Source: CAZEJK01 sp964512045 (lineage in GTDB: Bacteria > Acidobacteriota > Thermoanaerobaculia > Thermoanaerobaculales > Sulfomarinibacteraceae). Taken from it: a stretch of DNA of 23,511 nucleotides. The notes below the pieces were generated by a model. The model was not told where the DNA came from and searched no databases. It saw only the letters and a program-made list of their open reading frames with translations. The translations under genes and the position numbers were made by a program. The stretch covers positions 1-23,511 of the forward strand of contig CAZEJK010000068.1 in NCBI GenBank assembly GCA_964512045.1, in the 5' to 3' direction. Positions within the stretch are counted from its first letter, which is position 1. Every line of letters starts with the position of its first letter. Positions 14,774-20,463 of this stretch are shown here, piece after piece.

Positions 14774-15454
14774 CTAGATCACCTCGAGACCCTCCGCCTC
14801 GATCAGCTCCGCGCCATACTCGATCGCCACAGCGTAGGAGATGTACGACTCGACCTGCTCGGCGACCTCCGACCGAGCCGACTGGCCGCTGGCCACCATT
14901 GGATCGAATCGCCCCTGCAGCACGCCCACGACTCGGCCATCTTCCGTGTTCACCAGTGGCCCGCCGACGCCTCCCCAGTACATCGGTGTATCGAACACCA
15001 GCAGCTTGGTCTCGTTCAACGACAGCGCTTTGAACGAGAGCATCGAGTGCATCACGTTGACGTTGTGGACGCGCAAGTGCGCGAATGAGTACCCGAAGGA
15101 CAGGAGGTAGGTCCCCTCGAAGAGCTGGTCCGTGTTGCCGATGATGTGGTCGGGCGCACCGATCTCCAGGTCAGCCTCCAGCTTGAGCAACGCCACGTTG
15201 CGAGCCTCGTTGACCCGCGCCACTGACACGCCGATCGGCTGGACGTTCTCGGTGGTCAGTGGAGCGAAACCTTCGGACGGGTAGTACGGAACCGCCACCA
15301 GGTCTTCGGCATCTGCCGCCAGATGTGCTGCCGTCAAGAGGTACCCATCGGGATGGACGAGAAACGAAGTCCCGAGGAACAGCACAGCGCCCCCTTCGCG
15401 ACGCATCAGCATCATGCAGCCGGCCTCGTACCTCTGGATCATCGCCTGGTACAT
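14774..15454 (-). CDS. Trypsin-like (S1/HtrA-type) protein lacking catalytic Asp and Ser
   Basis: 226 residues; the ATG follows GGGAGG closely. The fold signature is clear: GTSFLVHPDGYLLTAAHLAA carries the catalytic His44, NVALLKLE occupies the Asp strand, and GGVGGPLVN the nucleophile loop. The normal D-(V/L/I)-A-L Asp is Asn86, and the Ser of G-x-S-G-G-P is Val163 (codon gtc), so two of three triad residues are gone and hydrolysis is not expected. No signal peptide is visible, so it would be cytoplasmic unless exported in another way. It starts 12 bases after the betaine-binding lipoprotein gene and is presumably co-transcribed. It may act as a peptide-binding or scaffold protein; that is inference. 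Family assignment is firm and loss of catalysis is read directly from the codons. Confidence 0.85.
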   Translation of the reverse strand: MYQAMIQRYEAGCMMLMRREGGAVLFLGTSFLVHPDGYLLTAAHLAADAEDLVAVPYYPSEGFAPLTTENVQPIGVSVARVNEARNVALLKLEADLEIGAPDHIIGNTDQLFEGTYLLSFGYSFAHLRVHNVNVMHSMLSFKALSLNETKLLVFDTPMYWGGVGGPLVNTEDGRVVGVLQGRFDPMVASGQSARSEVAEQVESYISYAVAIEYGAELIEAEGLEVI

Positions 15455-15466
15455 GCTCGCCTCCCC

Positions 15467-16408
15467 TCACAAGCCATTCTCGAGCCACTTCGCAACTCGT
15501 TCAGGGCGATTCCTCAGCCAGCGTCGCGCGTGCCGGTACGGGTACAGACCGTCCTCTCGCTGGATCATCGCCATCAGATTGTCCATCTCCTCCGTGGACC
15601 AACGGAACCTGTCCAGGAACGCGTACGCCTCCGGCGCATCCTCTTCGAGGCCAGGACGCACGATCGTATGGATCGCCTCACGTCCTCCGTACACCCCTTT
15701 CGGATCATCGAGGAAGCGCAGCTCCCAGCGACCGAACATCCAGTGCGGGTCCCAACCGGTCACCACGATCCAGCGCTGGCCCTGGATCGCCTCGGTCAGC
15801 TCCTCGGTCATCGTGATCTCATCGCCGTCGATCAGCTGAAAGTCCTCGTCCAACCGGTAGGCCTCCATCGCCTCCCGCGTCTTGCGCATGATGCCGGCCT
15901 CGGGGTCGATGCCGACGATCGCGTTCCCGAAGCGATCGGAATGCTCCGGCAGCTCGTCGATGCTGGTAACCGTGATGTACGGCCTGTTCTTCTTGCCGGT
16001 CGGGTCGGTCTGACGGCCCACGTTCACATCCGGCACCACCAGGCCGATCCTTGTGCCGGTGAGGTTCGGTCCAAGGTCCACGACCTGCTCGCGGTACTGT
16101 TGCCAGTAATGCTCGTGGGTGGACGGCAACCACGCGGATACCATCCCATCCACCTCTCCTTCTGCCACCGCCGCCCACATCTCGTCTGCGCTCATCGGCA
16201 CGATCTCGCACGGATAGCCGAGCTTCTCCTGCAGAACCGCCTTGACCAGGTTGGTGCTGGCAATTTCGGTGGACCACTCCACGTACGACAGACGGACGGT
16301 GTACTCCTTGGTCCCGCGCTCGGCGTCCTCACCGCCGCCGGCCGGTCCACACGCCGCACACCAGATCAAAGCTGCACAGACCACCACAACGAGGCGGTAT
16401 CCCCTCAT
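15467..16408 (-). CDS. Glycine betaine/proline betaine substrate-binding lipoprotein (OpuAC-type)
   Basis: 313 residues. The ATG at 16408 overlaps the BCCT stop as ATGA; longer upstream frames lie in the transporter gene and lack a signal sequence. A hydrophobic signal (RLVVVVCAALIWCAAC) leads to a probable lipid-modified Cys20, although Cys at the -3 position makes the lipobox imperfect. The rest matches OpuAC/ProX-type proteins: YVEWSTEIASTNLVKAVL, EKLGYPCEIV, GEVDGMVSAWLPSTHEHYW, a hinge, then VTGWDPHWMF and a YPYR-containing C-terminal region. Several Trp/Tyr residues could form the aromatic cage for the quaternary amine. No ABC permease or ATPase gene is nearby; the partner in the operon is a BCCT secondary transporter. 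It may deliver betaine to that transporter or to ABC parts encoded elsewhere. Confidence 0.88.
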   Translation of the reverse strand: MRGYRLVVVVCAALIWCAACGPAGGGEDAERGTKEYTVRLSYVEWSTEIASTNLVKAVLQEKLGYPCEIVPMSADEMWAAVAEGEVDGMVSAWLPSTHEHYWQQYREQVVDLGPNLTGTRIGLVVPDVNVGRQTDPTGKKNRPYITVTSIDELPEHSDRFGNAIVGIDPEAGIMRKTREAMEAYRLDEDFQLIDGDEITMTEELTEAIQGQRWIVVTGWDPHWMFGRWELRFLDDPKGVYGGREAIHTIVRPGLEEDAPEAYAFLDRFRWSTEEMDNLMAMIQREDGLYPYRHARRWLRNRPERVAKWLENGL

Positions 16409-18153
16409 GCTGCACCCCCCGGACGTTTCGAATCGGAGCCCTCGTGCTGTTGCTGCTTCTCTGTCTGGGCCCGAGACCGCTCGCTCTTCGGCATCGGCCG
16501 TTTCGGCCGCACCCAGAGTGTCTTGCTCCCGGCGGTCAGCGGCAGCGGAGCGTGCATCTGAGTCTTCAGTCGGGTGCCGTGCTTGTACGGTGGGAGCCAG
16601 AACCCACGTGCCACCTCGGTGTAGTCCATCAAACCCTTCCAGAGGCTGAAGCACATGAAGAGCAACACCATGGCAAACGGCAGACCGGTGGCGATCGCTG
16701 CCGTTTGCAGTGCCACCAACCCCCCACCCAGCAGGAGCGCTGCGGCCACCACTCCCTCGAGGATCGCCCAAAAAAGTCGCTGCGGCACAGGGGGATCCGG
16801 GTTACCTCCGGCAGTGATGATATCGATCACCATCGACCCTGAGTCCGAGGACGTGACGAAGAACATGATGATCGACGCCACGGCGAACGTGGAGGTCACC
16901 ACCCCTAAGGGAAAGTGCTCGAGGAGCACGAACAGGGACACCGGGATGTTCTCTTGTACGGCCTGCGCAATATCTCCGGCGCCGAACATCTCGATGTGGA
17001 TCGCCGAGTTCCCGAAGGCCGTGATCCACAGGAATGTGACGGCGGTGGGGAGGAACAGCACACCTGCAATGAACTGCTTGATCGTTCGCCCATACGACAC
17101 GCGCGCGATGAACATCCCAACGAACGGTGACCATGCGATCCACCATCCCCAGTAGAACACCGTCCAGCCGTCCTGCCACGACGTCGCCTCGTACGTCTCG
17201 TTCCATGTTGCAAGACGCGGGAGCTGCTGAAAGTAAAAGCCCACGTTCTCGATGAACGCATCGAGAATGAAGACTGAGGGCCCGAGCACGATCACGAACA
17301 GCAGGAGCGTCGCTGCGATGCCCAGGTTGATCTCCGAAAGGCGACGAATTCCGGCATCCAGCCCCCTCACGACCGACCACGTGGCCAACGCGGTGATCGC
17401 GGCGATCAATGCCACCTGGATGGTCGGTGACTGACCGATCCCCAAGAGATGATCGAGGCCGGCGTTGACCTGCTGCACACCCAGCCCGAGCGAGGTGGCC
17501 ACACCGAACAGTGTCGCGATCGTGGCGAGAATGTCGATCGCGCTGCCGATCGGTCCGTAGATCCTCTCCCCGAGGACCGGGTAGAACACCGACCGGATCG
17601 ACAGGGGCAAGCCCTTGTTGAACGAGAAGAACGCCAGCGCGAGGCCGACCATGCAGTAGATCCCCCACGGATGCAGTCCCCAGTGGAGGAACGTGATGTC
17701 CATCGCGATCCGCGCTGCCTCGGGCGTTGCGGGCTCCGCGAACGGGGAGGCCACGAAGTGGAACATCGGCTCCGCCACCCCGTAAAACAGCAGCCCGATC
17801 CCCATTCCGGCACTGAACAGCATCGCCACCCAACCGAGCGTCGTGAACTCCGGCTCCGCGTCCAGCCCTCCGATCCGAACATCTCCATACCGGCTGAACA
17901 GCAGGTAGATCACGAAGATCAGAATCACGTTCATGGTCAGCACGAAGAACCAGCCGCCGGAGCTGGCGATCGCCGACTGGATCGCGTTGAAGACCTCCCC
18001 CATCCTCTCGTGGAAGATCATCGTCAACGCCACGGCGGTGACAATCAGGATCGCGGAGATCGGGAACACGTGCGGATGGACGTCGACTCGCAGCCACCGC
18101 TCTTCCTCTTCTGCTGGCTCCTCCGGCGACACGTCCTGCTCTTTGTCCTCCAT
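16405..18153 (-). CDS. BCCT-family betaine/choline/carnitine transporter
   Basis: 582 residues with about 12 membrane helices after an acidic N-terminal tail (EEPAEEEERW). The family core is intact: GMGIGLLFYGVAEP; HWGLHPWGIYCMVGL with Trp158, Trp163 and Tyr166; and FYWGWWIAWSPFVGMFIAR with Trp335, Trp337, Trp338 and Trp341. These match the TM4 and TM8 aromatic residues that bind betaine in BetP, so a trimethylammonium substrate is likely. Import is probably driven by sodium or protons; the sequence does not decide which. The C-terminal tail is basic and Gln-rich, as in osmosensing members. The ATG follows GGGGAGG, and the stop overlaps the binding-protein start. First gene of a three-gene operon. 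Confidence 0.95.
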   Translation of the reverse strand: MEDKEQDVSPEEPAEEEERWLRVDVHPHVFPISAILIVTAVALTMIFHERMGEVFNAIQSAIASSGGWFFVLTMNVILIFVIYLLFSRYGDVRIGGLDAEPEFTTLGWVAMLFSAGMGIGLLFYGVAEPMFHFVASPFAEPATPEAARIAMDITFLHWGLHPWGIYCMVGLALAFFSFNKGLPLSIRSVFYPVLGERIYGPIGSAIDILATIATLFGVATSLGLGVQQVNAGLDHLLGIGQSPTIQVALIAAITALATWSVVRGLDAGIRRLSEINLGIAATLLLFVIVLGPSVFILDAFIENVGFYFQQLPRLATWNETYEATSWQDGWTVFYWGWWIAWSPFVGMFIARVSYGRTIKQFIAGVLFLPTAVTFLWITAFGNSAIHIEMFGAGDIAQAVQENIPVSLFVLLEHFPLGVVTSTFAVASIIMFFVTSSDSGSMVIDIITAGGNPDPPVPQRLFWAILEGVVAAALLLGGGLVALQTAAIATGLPFAMVLLFMCFSLWKGLMDYTEVARGFWLPPYKHGTRLKTQMHAPLPLTAGSKTLWVRPKRPMPKSERSRAQTEKQQQHEGSDSKRPGGAA

Positions 18154-18167
18154 GGTGCCTCCCCACG

Positions 18168-18188
18168 CACATCGCGTTCTGCGATGCG
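18168..18188 (-). promoter_or_regulatory. Leader hairpin upstream of the BCCT start
   Basis: In the mRNA sense (minus strand), cgcatcgc and gcgatgtg pair as an eight-pair stem with one G-U around a five-base loop. It ends 14 bases before the ATG, next to the ribosome site. It could modulate translation or be a dyad operator; there is no direct evidence for either. Confidence 0.3.
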
Positions 18189-18405
18189 GTCAGCAGCCCC
18201 GGTCGCCACACGCTTTCGTGCTGGTGCTCAGGCAACCGCTGGCTCGACTCTACTGACCGCCACCATGAGGTCTATCGGGGTTCACCCGAACCTGTGTGTG
18301 ATGAGGACAGGAAGAGCACATAGAGACCGTTGAAGCGGCGATCCGTCGCGCCGCGCTCTGCTCACGGCAGATGGCCTGGGTCGTTCCCCGACGTTGATCG
18401 GTACC

Positions 18406-18424
18406 GCACGGCTTCTCCCCGTGC
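18406..18424 (-). terminator. Possible terminator hairpin after the transglutaminase/TPR gene
   Basis: gcacgg and ccgtgc form a 6-bp stem with a 7-base loop, 22 bases past the stop codon at 18447. A competing 5-bp inverted repeat (gtgca/tgcac) overlaps at 18421-18436. There is no U tract. The whole 18154-18446 gap (293 bases) holds no gene that I can support; it should contain the promoter of the betaine operon. Confidence 0.25.
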
Positions 18425-18446
18425 ATGCCGCTGCACTCGTCCCGGG

Positions 18447-19553
18447 TTACTCTTCGCCGGCTTCGTTCACGCGTCCGTCGATCTGCACCTGCTCGTCACG
18501 TAGCGTCGACGCCTTGCTCGCGAAGCGCTCTTCCTTGCGATCGTCGCCGCTGAGGCGTGCCCAGCGGCTCAGAGCGTCCCACACCTCCGGGACATCACGA
18601 CCAAGACGACGGGCCTTCTTCAGGTGCTTGAAGGCGCTGTCCAGATCTCCTCGCTGGAGCTCCACGTCTGCCAGCGCCACCAGCGCGAACGGGCTTTCGG
18701 TCCCGTGCGCCGCGGCTTCGAGGGCGGCTCGCGCCTCGTCCTCACGCCCTTCGCGCGCGTGCACCGCCGCGATGTTCGTCAACGCCGATGCGTTCCCGGG
18801 ATCGAGCTCGAGCACCCTCTCGTATGCGGCCAGGGCGCCCTCGACGTTGCCCATTCGCATCCGGGAAACACCCAGGTTGATCCACGCTCCCGCGAACTGA
18901 GGGGCCAGCAGCACGGACATCTCCAGATGCTCCCTGGCTCCAGGTACGTTGCCGTCGCGCAGCAGCCGCGCCCCGATGTTCGAGTGAAACATCCCGCTTG
19001 CAGTGGTGTTGTCGATGAACTCGTACTGGCCGAGCAGCGTCTCCTCGTCATCTTGGAAATCGAAGATGTAGAGCATCCCGCCGTCGAGAAAGCCGGCCAC
19101 GACGTGGCGGTTCAGCACGACCAGATCGTTGTCCTTCTCCACCGATCTCACCTGATTGACCGACAGCAGGTGGGCTTCGATGTCCAGGGATCGAGCCAGT
19201 GAGACGAACAGCACCGTGAACGATAGGCAGTTGCCACGACGCTGCTCGAAAGCTTCGATGGCCGTCAAGGTCACTTCCTGGTCGTATACGAACGGGAACT
19301 CGTCCGTATTGAACAGCGCCCGCTGCACGCCGTTCAGCCGATCCACATCGCTGGCGGCCCCCCGTGCGGCGGTTCGCGCGAACGTACGCATCTCCTGAGT
19401 CGTCGCGAACGGGTCGACAACCCGATCCGGATTCAGCCCGCGACGCACAAACTCATCGCTCCACGAAAGCTGGGCCGAGTTGACACCTGCCGCTGCGCCC
19501 GTCGCGACGAGGACAGTAACGAGAACTACGCTCAGTGCCTGTTGGCGTGTCAT
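18447..19553 (-). CDS. Exported transglutaminase-like domain + TPR protein
   Basis: 368 residues. The second ATG (19553) is chosen because AGGAG lies six bases before it, whereas the ATG at 19559 immediately follows the AGGAG. Residues 1-25 form a signal peptide (ALSVVLVTVLVATGAAAGV). Residues about 55-185 are a transglutaminase-like cysteine-peptidase fold with a complete putative triad: Cys109 in QRRGNCLSFTVLFVSLAR, His150 in NRHVVAGF and Asp165 in YIFDFQ. The RGNCLSF pattern is typical of the bacterial transglutaminase-like group. From about 195 on there are three or four TPRs (AWINLGVSRMRMGNVEGALA, LDPGNASALTNIAAVHAREG). Likely periplasmic; peptide cleavage, cross-linking or peptide binding cannot be told apart. 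It lies 65 bases after the cytochrome gene in the same direction. Confidence 0.85.
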   Translation of the reverse strand: MTRQQALSVVLVTVLVATGAAAGVNSAQLSWSDEFVRRGLNPDRVVDPFATTQEMRTFARTAARGAASDVDRLNGVQRALFNTDEFPFVYDQEVTLTAIEAFEQRRGNCLSFTVLFVSLARSLDIEAHLLSVNQVRSVEKDNDLVVLNRHVVAGFLDGGMLYIFDFQDDEETLLGQYEFIDNTTASGMFHSNIGARLLRDGNVPGAREHLEMSVLLAPQFAGAWINLGVSRMRMGNVEGALAAYERVLELDPGNASALTNIAAVHAREGREDEARAALEAAAHGTESPFALVALADVELQRGDLDSAFKHLKKARRLGRDVPEVWDALSRWARLSGDDRKEERFASKASTLRDEQVQIDGRVNEAGEE

Positions 19554-19559
19554 TCTCAT

Positions 19560-19564
19560 CTCCT
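19560..19564 (-). promoter_or_regulatory. Ribosome binding site fixing the transglutaminase/TPR start
   Basis: On the minus strand AGGAG is followed by six bases and ATG at 19553. The upstream ATG at 19559 directly abuts AGGAG, too close to use it. Confidence 0.6.
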
Positions 19565-19618
19565 GACCGGAGATACGTCAGAACCCCGCACCAGGTTACA
19601 GGAGGAGCGGTCGCGTTG

Positions 19619-20404
19619 TCAGTCTGACGACACCTGCAGCGATGGTGGGTTCTGGTTGAGCCACAGCACGTAACCCACGAGCAGCGACATCTCGGTGGAG
19701 TCGGCACGATCTGCAAACACCGGCATGGCGAGCAACGGAGCCGGCGCCCCTGGAATCGGCGCCTTCGGCGGACGAACCCCTTCCTTGAGAACCAAACGCA
19801 CCTGTTCCTCGTTCAGCACGTTACTTCCTGGACGATCCGAGTACCAGGGTGGCACCCGCCCGGCCAGACTGCCGGGGTTCGAGACCCCGCCGCCACCGGC
19901 GAGACCATGACAGCCGAAGCAGCCGAGCTGCTCTGCCACGTCCCGGCCCGCTACAAGCTCGGCTTCTTCCGGCACCGCGATAAGGTCCGTCATCACGCCG
20001 ACCGCGACAACCACGTTCTGCCACTTCCCTCCGAGGCGGGAGCCATATGCAGGCATTGCCGCACCAAACCCGGGTGCGACGTCCCGGCCGTTGAGCACAG
20101 CATCGCGCATCACCTCCACCGACACCGGCAGCTCACCGCTCGACGACCAGCGGAGGTCGCCCGTGATCGGCTGATGGCATGCCAGACATCCTTGCTCGTG
20201 GAGCAGCTCGACGCCACGCTGGACCGCATTGGTCTCACCGCGCTGCACCCACCATCGGTAGATCGGCAGGGCCACCACCGCAACAACCACAAGGGCGCCA
20301 ACAACCCACATCGCCCAGGTGGACCAGCTCGTCTCCGAGCTCCCCGGTCGTTTCGATCCGGACTTGGTCGAAGCCTTGCTGCGCTTGCCACCCTTCACCG
20401 CCAT
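19619..20404 (-). CDS. Membrane-anchored diheme cytochrome c
   Basis: 261 residues. A Lys/Ser-rich N-terminus precedes one membrane helix (AMWVVGALVVVAVVALPIY, about residues 30-50), so the rest should sit on the outer face of the membrane. There are two class I cytochrome c domains. Heme 1: C73-L-A-C-H77 with probable axial Met117 in AAMPAYG. Heme 2: C162-F-G-C-H166 with probable axial Met227 in LAMPVF. Both CxxCH sites and both Met ligands are intact. Likely an electron shuttle between respiratory complexes; no oxidase or bc complex gene is in the window. The ATG follows GGAGG. It is transcribed divergently from the helicase-nuclease gene, 59 bases apart. Confidence 0.92.
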   Translation of the reverse strand: MAVKGGKRSKASTKSGSKRPGSSETSWSTWAMWVVGALVVVAVVALPIYRWWVQRGETNAVQRGVELLHEQGCLACHQPITGDLRWSSSGELPVSVEVMRDAVLNGRDVAPGFGAAMPAYGSRLGGKWQNVVVAVGVMTDLIAVPEEAELVAGRDVAEQLGCFGCHGLAGGGGVSNPGSLAGRVPPWYSDRPGSNVLNEEQVRLVLKEGVRPPKAPIPGAPAPLLAMPVFADRADSTEMSLLVGYVLWLNQNPPSLQVSSD

Positions 20405-20444
20405 CGCACCCTCCTCGACTGCTCGCCGCTGCCGCGGATTCTAC

Positions 20445-20460
20445 CACCTCAGCGGAGGTG
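20445..20460 (+). promoter_or_regulatory. Perfect hairpin that contains the helicase ribosome binding site
   Basis: cacctc (20445-20450) and gaggtg (20455-20460) are perfect complements around a four-base agcg loop. The ribosome site GGAGG (20454-20458) lies in the loop edge and the 3' arm, and the GTG start at 20464 follows three bases after the stem. If transcription begins upstream of 20445, the fold would hide the ribosome site. It could instead be a DNA dyad in the divergent promoter region. Confidence 0.45.
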
Positions 20461-20463
20461 CCA

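Noticed and set aside
14774..15454. Calling this gene an active HtrA/trypsin protease
   Set aside because: The codons show Asn in place of the Asp and Val in place of the Ser nucleophile, so an active-protease label would be wrong.
15323..16561. A 412-codon + strand frame
   Set aside because: It is antisense to the betaine-binding protein and pseudo-protease genes and shows no recognisable domain.
16802..18235. A 477-codon - strand frame overlapping the BCCT gene
   Set aside because: It is a frame-shifted, Arg/Asp-rich shadow of the transporter; the alternative frame has the complete BCCT signature.
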